Positions 34,550-43,395 of a DNA stretch of 64,000 bases are shown piece after piece. Under the pieces are notes generated by a model, which did not search any database, was not told where the DNA came from, and saw only the letters and a program-made list of their open reading frames with translations. Location: contig NZ_RJKE01000001.1 of NCBI RefSeq assembly GCF_003751225.1, positions 8,432,001-8,496,000 of the forward strand, written 5' to 3'. Source of the stretch: Actinocorallia herbida. Lineage in GTDB: Bacteria > Actinomycetota > Actinomycetes > Streptosporangiales > Streptosporangiaceae. Each line of letters begins with the position of its first letter. Positions within the stretch are counted from its first letter, which is position 1. The translations under genes and the position numbers were made by a program.

Positions 34550-35635
34550 GTGCGCTTCCACAAGGCGGCGGCCCTCGCGCTCACCGCGGCCGCGCTGACC
34601 GGCTGCGGTGCCGTGTCCCTCGCCCCGGGCGGGCGGCCGGACGGCACCGTCGTCGTGCTCGGGGCCGCCGCGCCCTACCTGCCCGGAGGACCGCCCGTGG
34701 TCCGGCCGCGCGGACCGGAACCCGCCGACGTGTACGCCGCGACCCGTCCCGGGACCGCCGGACCCCTGCGGTCGCTGCCCGCACGGCTGTTCCTGCCGTA
34801 CGGCCGGACCGTGACCGTCCTGGACCAGCGGGACCTGACCCGGGTCCGGCGGATCCGGCTGGCCGCGCCCGTCGCCCGGGTCGTCCCGTCCTGGGATCTG
34901 CGCACGCTGTGGGCGTTCGGGCCCAGCGCGCTGGTGCCGCTCGACCCGCGCACGCTGCGGGCCGGGCCGGTCCGGCGGCTCGCCGGGGCGCGCGACCTGG
35001 TCTTCACCCCCGACGGCAGCACCGCGCTGGTGCTCACCGACCGGCGGGTCGAGTTCCGCGACCCCGGCTCGATGGAACTGCGCCGGGCGCTGCGGCTGCC
35101 CTGCGCGCCGACCGCCGCCGCCGACTTCACCGCCGCCGGGGACCGGCTGGTCACCGCGTGCGGCGGCACCCTGCTCTTCGTCGACTGGCGCACCGGCATG
35201 TCCGGCACCTCCGCGCTGTCCGACGCGCCCACCCGGCTGCTCCTCTCCCCCGACGGGGCCCGGTTCTACGGCGCGTCGCCCTCCGGCCTGCTCGTCCTGG
35301 ACGCCGCGACCTTGCGCGAGACCGCCCGGGTCCGCCTCGGCCACGGCATCGCCGCGCTCGTCCCCGGCCGCTCCGCCCGCGTCGTCTACGCCGCGGGCCC
35401 CGGCGCGCTCTCCGCCGTCGGCCCCTCCGGCGCCCCGCAACGCCGCGTCGCCGTCCCCGACCGCGCCACCCTCGCCGCGGTCTCCGCCGACGGCCGCACG
35501 CTCTGGCTCCGCACCCCCACCGGCCTGGCCGCCCAGCGCCTGGCCGCACCCACCCGCACCGCCCCCGTCCCCAACACCGACCTCACCCTCTACCCCCAAC
35601 CCGGCCGCTACAGCGTCGGCCCCCACCTCAGATGA
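34550..35635 (+). CDS. Lipoprotein with WD40/YVTN-like repeats
   Basis: 361 residues beginning with a lipoprotein signal (MRFHKAAALALTAAALTGCG; lipobox LTGC, Cys19 acylated). The rest has repeating strand-turn units such as LFLPYGRTVTVLD, DLVFTPDGSTALV, RLLLSPDGARFYG and SADGRTLWL, typical of YVTN/WD40 propellers. It is probably an outer-leaflet-anchored scaffold or binding protein. The start is GTG at 34550 with no clear Shine-Dalgarno. Function unknown. It converges on the pilus operon across a 162-bp gap where I see no feature. Confidence 0.8.
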   Translation: MRFHKAAALALTAAALTGCGAVSLAPGGRPDGTVVVLGAAAPYLPGGPPVVRPRGPEPADVYAATRPGTAGPLRSLPARLFLPYGRTVTVLDQRDLTRVRRIRLAAPVARVVPSWDLRTLWAFGPSALVPLDPRTLRAGPVRRLAGARDLVFTPDGSTALVLTDRRVEFRDPGSMELRRALRLPCAPTAAADFTAAGDRLVTACGGTLLFVDWRTGMSGTSALSDAPTRLLLSPDGARFYGASPSGLLVLDAATLRETARVRLGHGIAALVPGRSARVVYAAGPGALSAVGPSGAPQRRVAVPDRATLAAVSADGRTLWLRTPTGLAAQRLAAPTRTAPVPNTDLTLYPQPGRYSVGPHLR

Positions 35636-35797
35636 CCCCCACCCCGCCCTAAGCGCCCGGGGCCGGACTCCTCGCACGCGGATCCCACGACCCCGGACCC
35701 GCACGGCGCGACCTGACGGCGCGCCGCGCGAACGGTGGCGCCCCGGGTGCGGACCCCACGAGGGGCGGACCGGGCGGCACGACGGTGCTGAGCGGGG

Positions 35798-38656
35798 TCA
35801 GGCGCCTCGGGCGTGGAGTTGGGGGGTCAGTTCGTCGATGAGGGACTCGGTCTCCGGGTGGAGCTGGTCCAGGTCGGCGCGACCGCGGATCTCGTTGAGC
35901 GCGGCGCGGAGGGCGGCGGGATCGCCGGTGGAGTCGGTGGCACGCAGGAGGTCGCGCCAGAGGAGCTCGTCGTCGGGGGCGAGGCGCAGGCCGGCGCGGG
36001 CCGCGGCGACCGCGGCGTGCGGGTCGCGTTCGGCGAGGCGGATCTGGGCCAGGCGGTGCGCGGCGTCCACGACGCGAGCGGTCGTCTCGTACTCCAGCGC
36101 GTCCGCGGCCAGCCACGAGTAGCGACCGCGCGGGCGCGGCGCGAGCAGCCGTCCCCGGACGAGTTCGAGCGCGTGCGACAGGTAGGCGGCCTCCGCCGCG
36201 GGCTCCGCCGCCGACCGCCACAGGAGGTACTGGAACTGCTGGAGGTCCACCGAGACCTCCGAGCCGAGCCGGAGCCTTCCCCGCTCGTCGGTGTAGAGGT
36301 TCGCGCGGCCCCTGCCGTCGCGGCCCAGCCAGTCCGCGGCCATCGCCACCGTCGCGTCCCGGACGCCCGCGGTCACCCCGCGCGGCCAGACCGCGCTGCT
36401 CAGCACCGTCGGGTGGACGCCGCCGGGATGGGCGGCGAGGTAGACCAGCACCTCGGTGCAGATGTCGCGCCGGGTGTCCTGCATCGGGCCGGGCGCGCGC
36501 ACCGCGATCCCGCCGAGCACCCGGATCTCCGCGGTCGGCTCCGCCGCGGGCGGATGCTCGATCGTCAGCTCCGGAAGGCGGACGCCCTCCTTGCGGCCCG
36601 CGGTCCGCATCAGCGAGGCCACCGCGCGGTACTGGGCCTCGGGAATCCGCTGGGCCTCCACCTGGAAGCCGAGGACGCCGGCGTCGAGCGTGCCGTCCTC
36701 GTCGATCGTCCAGGTCCAGGCGGCGCCCTCGACATGGCCCGCGACGACGTAGCCCGCCGACAGGCGCTGCGCGGTGCGGGCGAGCGCGGTGAGCCGGGCC
36801 GCGTCGGCCTTCGTCGGCTGGTCCGCCATCACCAGGTAGTGCGGCATCCACGCCTCGCCCGACACACCGCGGCAGCGGCCGGTGAGCACCGAGTCGGCCC
36901 CGGACGCCGCGAGCGCCCTGCGCACCTCGGCGGTGCGGGACTCCAGCTCGGGCAGCGCCTCGGCCAGCGTCGGGACGCACCGGATCCGGTCGGGCGCGAG
37001 CGCGGCGAGCTCCGGGCCGAACCCGACGAGGGTCAGCCGCATGTGGTCGGCCCAGGTGCTCGTGGCCAGCTCCACCGCGACCGCGGCGAGGGCCGCCTTG
37101 CGCTGCTCGGGCGGGCCGTCCAGCGCGATGACGCCGTGCGCGGCCTCCAGGTCGGCGAGCACCCTGCCGTTCTGGCCGACGCCGAGGGAGATCAGGCCGG
37201 GGTAGGGCGCGAGCACGTCGGCGAGGTCGGTCGCCGACAGGGCGGTGAGGCTCGCGGTGTGCAGCCGCCACACCTGGCCGCCGTCGTGCGCCCGCCACGG
37301 CTCCGGCGGGTTCGGGTCGGCGGGCGCGATCCACAGATCCATCGACTCCGCGCCGAGATGCAGCCCGTAGACCGTCGGCAGGGTGCGGCCCTGCGCGGCG
37401 AGCGCCTGCGAGAGCCTGCGCAGGCCGAGATCGAGGACCCGGATGCCCTCGGCGTCGGCGCCGAGGCGCAGCGCCTGCTCGACGCGGGCCTCCGCGCCCT
37501 CCGGCCGCTCGATCATCTTGCCCGGCTCGCGGGCGAGCACCTGGGCGCGCCGCCTGCGGCCGAGCGCGGTGAGCACCCCGGCCGCCAGCAGCGACGAGCC
37601 CGCCAGCGCCTCGGGCCACGGGAACGGCGCTTCGGCCGTCTCGGCGGGCGGCGACTCGACGGGCGCGCCGGGCTCCCCGTGCACGGTGCCCGGCGCGTCC
37701 GGCCGGGCCGGGCTCTGCTGCGGGGCCTGCTGCTGCGGAGCCTGGGGCCGCGGGCTCTCCTGCTGCGGAGTCTGCGGTGGGGCCTGCGGCTTGGGGCTCT
37801 GCTGCTGCGGCGGCGCCTCCTGCTGGGGGTTCTCGGCGGGTTTGTCCGGACGGGACGGGGACCCCTGGTCGGGCACCGCGTGACCGTGCTGGAAGTAGTC
37901 GCGCAGCTCGGTCTTGGGAATGATCAGGGTGTCGCGGGCGTCGGCGGGCATCTCCATCACCCAGCCGGGCCGGATCAGGCTCGCCTCACGCAGCTTCGAG
38001 CCGTCGGGCTGCACATGGCCCTTGTTCAGCTCGAAGATCTCCTTGTAGCGGCGGCCGTCGCCGAGGCACTTCTCGGCGATCTCCCACAGGCTCTCGTGGT
38101 GGCGGCCGTGCGGCGGCTGCACCTTGTAGATCTTGGCGGTCTCGCCGTCCGCCTCCTCGGGCGACTGCGCGGCCATCAGCCGCACCCCGTCGGCGACGAC
38201 CGGCTGCGCGGCCGGCGAGGCGGCCACGACGGGCTGGTGCGGCTTCGCCTGGATCTGGGTGAACGCGGGCATGATCGCGGTCGTCGCGGTGAACAACAGC
38301 AGCACCGCGACCACGAGCTTGTGCACGACGGCCTGGGTGGCCCCGGCGAGCGGCACCCTCGCCGGCACGCCCACCCCGCGCAGGCCGGCCTGGACCTCCA
38401 CCACGAGGCACAGCACGAGCTGGAACCACGCGAGCCACACGAACACCGTGATGAACCCGAGCACCGCTTCGACGGTGAGCTGCTGGGTGAGCAGCGAGAG
38501 GTCCAGCGGCCCCTCCGGCAGCGGGGACCCCACGAACCGCACGAGCGCGTAGGGGACCCCTCCCACCAGCGCCCCGAGCACCACCAGCGACAGCAGTCCG
38601 ACCAGCACATCGCCCGCGCTCCGCCGGGCCTTCGCCGGTTGCCGCCTTCCGACCAC
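35798..38656 (-). CDS. Membrane protein with LysM domain and C-terminal winged-helix/BTAD regulator domain
   Basis: A 952-residue protein. Hydrophobic helices lie at ~15-42, 62-90 and 109-132. A LysM domain (~177-238, with ESLWEIAEKCLGDGRRYKEIFELN) is followed by a Pro/Gln-rich linker (~265-340) and a fourth helix (~345-366). A large middle region precedes a C-terminal winged helix (~695-790) and BTAD helices (~795-950). With four helices the LysM part would be outside and the regulator inside. It is the last gene of the Tad operon, 2 nt after a pilin-like gene. It could report wall status to pilus gene expression, but DNA binding is unproven. Confidence 0.8.
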   Translation of the reverse strand: MVGRRQPAKARRSAGDVLVGLLSLVVLGALVGGVPYALVRFVGSPLPEGPLDLSLLTQQLTVEAVLGFITVFVWLAWFQLVLCLVVEVQAGLRGVGVPARVPLAGATQAVVHKLVVAVLLLFTATTAIMPAFTQIQAKPHQPVVAASPAAQPVVADGVRLMAAQSPEEADGETAKIYKVQPPHGRHHESLWEIAEKCLGDGRRYKEIFELNKGHVQPDGSKLREASLIRPGWVMEMPADARDTLIIPKTELRDYFQHGHAVPDQGSPSRPDKPAENPQQEAPPQQQSPKPQAPPQTPQQESPRPQAPQQQAPQQSPARPDAPGTVHGEPGAPVESPPAETAEAPFPWPEALAGSSLLAAGVLTALGRRRRAQVLAREPGKMIERPEGAEARVEQALRLGADAEGIRVLDLGLRRLSQALAAQGRTLPTVYGLHLGAESMDLWIAPADPNPPEPWRAHDGGQVWRLHTASLTALSATDLADVLAPYPGLISLGVGQNGRVLADLEAAHGVIALDGPPEQRKAALAAVAVELATSTWADHMRLTLVGFGPELAALAPDRIRCVPTLAEALPELESRTAEVRRALAASGADSVLTGRCRGVSGEAWMPHYLVMADQPTKADAARLTALARTAQRLSAGYVVAGHVEGAAWTWTIDEDGTLDAGVLGFQVEAQRIPEAQYRAVASLMRTAGRKEGVRLPELTIEHPPAAEPTAEIRVLGGIAVRAPGPMQDTRRDICTEVLVYLAAHPGGVHPTVLSSAVWPRGVTAGVRDATVAMAADWLGRDGRGRANLYTDERGRLRLGSEVSVDLQQFQYLLWRSAAEPAAEAAYLSHALELVRGRLLAPRPRGRYSWLAADALEYETTARVVDAAHRLAQIRLAERDPHAAVAAARAGLRLAPDDELLWRDLLRATDSTGDPAALRAALNEIRGRADLDQLHPETESLIDELTPQLHARGA

Positions 38657-38658
38657 TT

Positions 38659-39096
38659 CTACGCCCCGTCCTCCGGATGTGCCGACGCGTTCACATCGAT
38701 CTGGAAATTCGTCTGGATGAACAGGCCGAGGAACACCGGCTCCACCTGGGTGGTGACGTTCACCGTGACCTCGTCGGGGCCCGTCTCGTTACAGACCGCA
38801 GCGTATCCCCCGGGGAAATTGCCGGCGAAGGCTACGGCCTCACCGCAGGCGGTGCCGTCCAGAATGATCTCGCCGGTGTCGCGAAGATGCTCGACGTCGA
38901 TCTGGTCCGCGCCCTTGCGGGCCGACTGCTCGGCGATGTCCAGGGCCCGTTCGCGGGCGTGGATGGCCATGCCGCCGTCCAGCAGCAGCCCCGCGAACAG
39001 CAGGACCGAGGGGGTGAACAGCACGGTGAACATGCTGAACGTGCCGCGGTCCCGCCGCCCGGAGGGCGGGACCGCACGGCGCTCGTCGCGCTTCAT
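38659..39096 (-). CDS. TadG-like pilus assembly protein
   Basis: A small 145-residue protein with a basic N-terminus (to ~18), one hydrophobic segment (FSMFTVLFTPSVLLFAGLLL, about 20-39), and an exported domain with Cys pairs. The RDRGTFSMF start resembles the Tad_N/TadG family of minor pseudopilins. It follows two TadE genes and precedes the LysM-BTAD gene. It probably takes part in pilus initiation or anchoring. Confidence 0.75.
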   Translation of the reverse strand: MKRDERRAVPPSGRRDRGTFSMFTVLFTPSVLLFAGLLLDGGMAIHARERALDIAEQSARKGADQIDVEHLRDTGEIILDGTACGEAVAFAGNFPGGYAAVCNETGPDEVTVNVTTQVEPVFLGLFIQTNFQIDVNASAHPEDGA

Positions 39097-39142
39097 CTCC
39101 GATGCCTCACTCGTCTTCGATGGCTTCGCGGGGGTTCGTGGC

Positions 39143-39565
39143 TCAATCCATCCGCCGGTAGGTGTCGACCGGGGCCGACGCGGTGCCCGTCCGCACCGGA
39201 TCGCCCGCGAACGGCACGAGGCCGAGGCCGGTCAGATCGGTGGTGCAGGTGACGGTGACGGTGACCTGACCGCCCGGCGCGAACAGCGCGGTGTCCACCG
39301 CGGTCTGCGCCGCCCCGCCGACGCAGAAGCTGGTCCCCGCGATGGACTCGTTGACGGCCTGGATCGCGAACGTCTGAGCGTCCCCCTCGTTCCTGGCGAC
39401 CGTCGCGGCGCGCGCCCCGTCCCGCGCCGCGCCGTCGAGCTGGCTCTGCACGTTCACCAGCCGGCCGACGAGCACGAGGAAGAGGAACAGGATGATCAGG
39501 ACGGGGGTCATCAGCACGAGTTCCAGCGACATGCTGCCCCGGGCGCGCGCGGCGGGCCGCGCCAT
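39143..39565 (-). CDS. TadE-like pseudopilin
   Basis: At 140 residues it has the TadE signature RGSMSLELVLMTPVL with the conserved Glu in the hydrophobic helix (~10-35), followed by a secreted domain with two Cys. It is a minor component of Flp-type pili. The ATG (39565) overlaps the stop of the preceding TadE gene as TGATG, giving translational coupling. Confidence 0.83.
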   Translation of the reverse strand: MARPAARARGSMSLELVLMTPVLIILFLFLVLVGRLVNVQSQLDGAARDGARAATVARNEGDAQTFAIQAVNESIAGTSFCVGGAAQTAVDTALFAPGGQVTVTVTCTTDLTGLGLVPFAGDPVRTGTASAPVDTYRRMD

Positions 39566-40026
39566 CAGTCCTCGCAATTCATCGCCTCGCCCACGTCCGG
39601 CCGGAAGCACTCGACGGCGCCGACCGCCTGCTTGGTGACGGTGAACGTCATCCCCGGCACGACGGTCACCGCGGTGCCCGTCACCTCGAAGCCACGGTCG
39701 TAGTTCCCGTCGCCCAGGGGCGTCACGGCGACGCCGGTGAGCACGTTCGGACCGAGCTGGTTCACCGAGTTCGTCGCCGCGGCGATGCCGGCGCCCTGCC
39801 AGTCGCCGTCCGCGCCGAGCACACGGGCCGCCCTGGCGCCCGACTGCGCGGCCGACAGCGCGATGTGGTTGGCGTGGAAGACCATGGCGAACTGGATGCT
39901 GATGAGGATCACGAGGATGATCACGGGGGTGAGCAGCGCCCACTCCAGCGCGGTCGCCCCTTTCGCGCTCCTCTTGCGCGCGGGTCCTTCGCGCACGGGT
40001 CTCCGGTACGACCGTTCGCCCCGCAT
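39565..40026 (-). CDS. TadE-like pseudopilin
   Basis: 153 residues: a basic N-terminal stretch (~1-22), then GATALEWALLTPVI with the pilin-type Glu at the start of the membrane helix, and an exported domain with two Cys near the C-terminus. It is a paralogue of the next gene. It begins 3 nt after the Flp pilin stop. Confidence 0.85.
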   Translation of the reverse strand: MRGERSYRRPVREGPARKRSAKGATALEWALLTPVIILVILISIQFAMVFHANHIALSAAQSGARAARVLGADGDWQGAGIAAATNSVNQLGPNVLTGVAVTPLGDGNYDRGFEVTGTAVTVVPGMTFTVTKQAVGAVECFRPDVGEAMNCED

Positions 40027-40029
40027 CGG

Positions 40030-40245
40030 TCAGGGCGCCGCGGGGATCTGGTTCGCGGCGTTCTGGATCGCGGTGCGGATCGTGACGCCGATGGCGATGG
40101 CGATCGCGGCGAGCAGGCCGGTGATGATGGCCCACTCGATGGCCGACGCGCCGGCGCCGCGCTTCTCGCCGTCGCGAAGGCGGTCCATCCGGACCGCGAG
40201 ATGGGTGCGCAGGTAGGCGACCTGGGGCATGCCGAACGGGTTCAT
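40030..40245 (-). CDS. flp: Flp family type IVb pilin
   Basis: A 71-residue prepilin with a basic leader (to KRGAG), the cleavage region G-ASAIEW with the conserved Glu, and a hydrophobic helix (about 37-58), then a very short tail. After processing it would be the major subunit of a Tad pilus. The ATG at 40245 has AGGAG 5 nt upstream; longer ORFs here are antisense shadows of neighbours. It lies between tadC and the two tadE genes. Confidence 0.88.
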   Translation of the reverse strand: MNPFGMPQVAYLRTHLAVRMDRLRDGEKRGAGASAIEWAIITGLLAAIAIAIGVTIRTAIQNAANQIPAAP

Positions 40246-40253
40246 GTTCGCTC

Positions 40254-41174
40254 CTAGAAAGAGATGACCTGCATGGCCGACGGGTACAGCAGGAACACGA
40301 GGAAGCCGAGACAGAACGAAAGCTGGGCGATGAGCATCGTCTGGGAATTCTGGCCCGCGCGGCCTTCCAGCGCGGAGATCTCCCGGCTGCGCATCGAGGC
40401 GGCGCGCGCCGACAGGGACTGGCGGATCTTGGCGCCGTCGTCGGCGACGAGCGCGAGCGCCGAGGCGAGGTCGGCGAGTTCGGCGACCGCGATCCGCTCG
40501 CCGAGCGCGCCGAGCGCCTGCCACGGTGTCTGCCCGACGATCCGGGCGTTGGCCAGTGCCTCGCGGATCGCCAGCATGGGCGCGCCCGCGCCGATCTGGG
40601 ACGCGGTCATCAACGCCTCCGGCACGCCCCGGCCGCCCGCGAGGTTCATCGAGACGAGGTCGAGGAACGCGCCGACGACGTGCCGGAAGTCCTCGCGGGC
40701 CTCCCCCGCCTCCTGGCGCAGCTGGAGGTCGGGGAAGAAGAACGCGGCGAGCGCGAACAGCAGGCCGCCCCAGACCGGGATCATCAGACTGACCCCGCCG
40801 GTGAGGGCGAGCAGCGCGACGAACAGCGGCGTGAACGCCAGGGCGACGGCCGGGGCGAGGACCTTGCTCGCCAGGTAGGTCTGGTAGTCGCGGTCGAGGA
40901 TCGCCAGGTCCGCGCGGGTCGAGCGCAGCTCCCAGCCCCGGTCCTCGATGATCTTCGCGAGGGCCTCGCCGACCTCTTTCTGGAGCCGTTCGGTGAGCGA
41001 TGGACGGGGCGTGTCCGCGGCCTTGGCGGCCTTGGCCGCGGCGCCGCCGTGCTTGGTCACCTCGTCGTACTCGGCCATCAGCGAGCGCAGCCCGCGCCGG
41101 GCCGGGAACAGCGCCCGCAGCAGCAGGAACAGGCCCGCGCCGACCAGCGCGCCGGTCAGGATCGCCCCGGTCAC
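40254..41174 (-). CDS. tadC: Type II secretion system F family protein (TadC-like)
   Basis: A 306-residue inner-membrane platform protein with helices at the N-terminus (~3-22), middle (~113-155) and C-terminus (~280-303), and a T2SSF domain (DLVSMNLAGGRGVPEALM, LADLASALALVADDGAKI). It pairs with TadB to form the platform on which TadA drives pilus assembly. The GTG start (41174) overlaps the tadB stop as GTGA. Confidence 0.87.
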   Translation of the reverse strand: MTGAILTGALVGAGLFLLLRALFPARRGLRSLMAEYDEVTKHGGAAAKAAKAADTPRPSLTERLQKEVGEALAKIIEDRGWELRSTRADLAILDRDYQTYLASKVLAPAVALAFTPLFVALLALTGGVSLMIPVWGGLLFALAAFFFPDLQLRQEAGEAREDFRHVVGAFLDLVSMNLAGGRGVPEALMTASQIGAGAPMLAIREALANARIVGQTPWQALGALGERIAVAELADLASALALVADDGAKIRQSLSARAASMRSREISALEGRAGQNSQTMLIAQLSFCLGFLVFLLYPSAMQVISF

Positions 41175-42094
41175 CGGCCCACCCCCGCGTCCATGGCGGC
41201 GCGCCCGCGCAGCGGCCTGCCCGTCTCGGCGGGCTCGGCGTCGGTCGCGCCGAGGAGCCGTTCCGGCGCCTGGAACTTGGCGAGCCTGCGCAGCCAGAAG
41301 AACCCGAGCGCGTACAGCCCGACGACCGAGGCGAGCACGATCTGGCCCACGAACGAGTTGTACGGCTCGACGTAGGACGGGTTGAACACCGAGACGAGCA
41401 GCGCGAACCCGACCGAGAACCCGACGACGATCTGGACGCTGCGCCGGGTCATCGCGCGGTAGGCGTTGACGCGGCGGCGCATCTCCAGCTCGGTGCGGGC
41501 CGACGCGGCGAGCGCGCCGAGCATCTCGCGCAGGCCGGGACCGCGCAGCCGGGCGTTGAGCATGAGCGCGGCGATGATGAGGTCGGCGGAGGCGTCGTCG
41601 AGGTCCTCGGCGAAGCGGCGCAGCGCCTCGGGCAGCGGCACCCGGGTGTGCATCCGGTCGACCAGGGCGCGCAGCGCGGGCTGGAGCGCGGGCGCCGCGG
41701 CCCGCACCGACGACGGGATCGCCTGCTCCAGGCCGACGGCGCCGGCGATCGTGTCGCGCAGGGACTCGGCCCAGTTGGCGAGGCCCTCGAGCCGGGCCAT
41801 CGACCTGCGCTCCTCGGCGGCGCCGCCCGCGACGGCGTCCCAGCCGAGGACGAGCAGGCCGATGCCGACCGCGACCACCACCCACTGGGTGAGGACGAGT
41901 GCGGCGAACCCGGCGATGACGGCGATGCCGGTGCGGGTGCCGAGCGCGCGCAGCAGGTCCTCCCGCGAGCGCTTGCGCGCCGTCTGCCCGGGCTTCACGG
42001 GGGTGCCGCGCACCGCCATCACCAGCGCGCACAGACCCGCGCAGGCCAGGCCGCCCGCGAACAGCGCGTACAGCACATCGATCCCGAGGATCAC
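41171..42094 (-). CDS. tadB: Type II secretion system F family protein (TadB-like)
   Basis: A 307-residue T2SSF-family protein with N-terminal helices (~1-25, 55-85), a cytoplasmic T2SSF domain (WAESLRDTIAGAVGLEQAI, ARLRGPGLREMLGALA) and two C-terminal helices. I placed the start at GTG 42094, which overlaps the tadA stop as GTGA; the longer reading upstream only covers the tadA C-terminus. Confidence 0.87.
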   Translation of the reverse strand: MILGIDVLYALFAGGLACAGLCALVMAVRGTPVKPGQTARKRSREDLLRALGTRTGIAVIAGFAALVLTQWVVVAVGIGLLVLGWDAVAGGAAEERRSMARLEGLANWAESLRDTIAGAVGLEQAIPSSVRAAAPALQPALRALVDRMHTRVPLPEALRRFAEDLDDASADLIIAALMLNARLRGPGLREMLGALAASARTELEMRRRVNAYRAMTRRSVQIVVGFSVGFALLVSVFNPSYVEPYNSFVGQIVLASVVGLYALGFFWLRRLAKFQAPERLLGATDAEPAETGRPLRGRAAMDAGVGR

Positions 42095-43395
42095 TGCCAG
42101 ACCCCCATCCGCTGGTCGTAGCCGAACTCGACGAGCTCCTCGGCGCACGCGATCGGCGCGTGCTGCCTGGCGACGCCGTCGGAACCCGGCGCGAAGATCT
42201 CCGAGGACAGGACCCTGCCGTCGCAGCCGGTGACCTCCCGGACGCTGGCGACGTACCTGCGCAGCCGTCCGCCGCGGTGGTAGTCGTTGCGCTTGTCGAT
42301 GAAGACGACGAAGTCGATGGCGCCCGCGATGAGCATGTGGGTCGCCTCGATGGGCAGCCGCTCCTCCGACTGGATGGCGTAGGTGGAGATGCGGTTGAAC
42401 ACCTCCATCGAGGAGTTCGCGTGGATGGTCGACAGGGAGCCGTCGTTGCCCTGGGTCATCGCGTTGAGCATGGTGACGATCTCGTCGCCGAGGACCTCGC
42501 CGACGATCACGCGCGACGGGTTCATGCGCAGCGAGCGGCGTACGAGCTCCGCCATGGAGATCGCGCCCTGCCCCTCGGAGTTGGACAGCCGCTGCTCGAA
42601 CGCCACGACGTTCGGGTGCAGTTCGGGGAACTGGTCGAGGCCCAGTTCCAGGGCGCGCTCCACGGTGATGAGGCGCTCGTGCGGGCTGATCTCGTTGGCG
42701 ATCGCGCGCAGCAGGGTGGTCTTCCCCGCGTTGGTCGCGCCGGAGATCATGATGTTCTTGCGGGCGGCGACCGCGGCCTGGAAGAAGCGGCCCACGTCGG
42801 CCGGGACGGTGCCGTTGCCGACGAGGTCGGTGAGGAAGACCTTGCCGAGGCGGGCGCGCCGGATGGACAGCGCGGGCCGCTGGGTGACGTCCATGACGGC
42901 CGAGAGCCGGGAGCCGTCCGGGAGCCGCAGGTCGAGCTGCGGGTTGGCCGAGTCGAACGGGCGGGACTGGAGGCCGGAGTAGGCGGCGAGGATCTGGATC
43001 AGCTCGACCAGTTCCTCGTCGGTGTCGGCGATGGGCTCGCCCATCACCTCGCGGCCGTCGGCGTAGGACAGGAAGACCCGGTCACAGCCGTTGACGTCGA
43101 TGTTCTCGATCTCGCCGTCCTCCAGCAGGGGCTGGAGCCTGCCGACGCCGAACAGGGCGGCGTGGATGCCCGCCGCGTAGTCCTCCTCCTCGTCCGGGGT
43201 GGGCGGGCGGCGGCCGATGCCGATCTCGGACCTGGCGTGCTCCTCGAGCACCTGCGCGATGAGGGCGCGGGCGAACTGCCGCTCGTCCTCGGCCGACATC
43301 GGGGTGAGGCCGGAGGCCGCGTCGAGCCTGCGCTGCTGGGCGAGCCGGTCGCCCACCTCCTGGCGCAGCCGCTTGACGAGGACGTGATCCATCAT
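42091..43395 (-). CDS. tadA: CpaF/TadA family secretion ATPase
   Basis: A hexameric secretion ATPase of 434 residues. The N-terminal helical domain is followed by the RecA core with Walker A SGATNAGKTTLL, an Asp-box-like ITVERALEL, Walker B VIVGEVLGDE and a His box (LSTIHANS). It powers assembly of Flp pili. Tandem ATGs lie at 43395 and 43392. It directly abuts the TadZ-like gene (stop at 43396). Confidence 0.93.
   Translation of the reverse strand: MMDHVLVKRLRQEVGDRLAQQRRLDAASGLTPMSAEDERQFARALIAQVLEEHARSEIGIGRRPPTPDEEEDYAAGIHAALFGVGRLQPLLEDGEIENIDVNGCDRVFLSYADGREVMGEPIADTDEELVELIQILAAYSGLQSRPFDSANPQLDLRLPDGSRLSAVMDVTQRPALSIRRARLGKVFLTDLVGNGTVPADVGRFFQAAVAARKNIMISGATNAGKTTLLRAIANEISPHERLITVERALELGLDQFPELHPNVVAFEQRLSNSEGQGAISMAELVRRSLRMNPSRVIVGEVLGDEIVTMLNAMTQGNDGSLSTIHANSSMEVFNRISTYAIQSEERLPIEATHMLIAGAIDFVVFIDKRNDYHRGGRLRRYVASVREVTGCDGRVLSSEIFAPGSDGVARQHAPIACAEELVEFGYDQRMGVWQ

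Noticed and set aside
33119-35704. Long minus-strand open frame opposite NYN and lipoprotein genes
   Set aside because: It overlaps accE, NYN and the lipoprotein antisense and shows no domain.
35813-39703. Long plus-strand open frame opposite the LysM-BTAD and TadG genes
   Set aside because: It is antisense to motif-bearing genes and has no recognisable domain.
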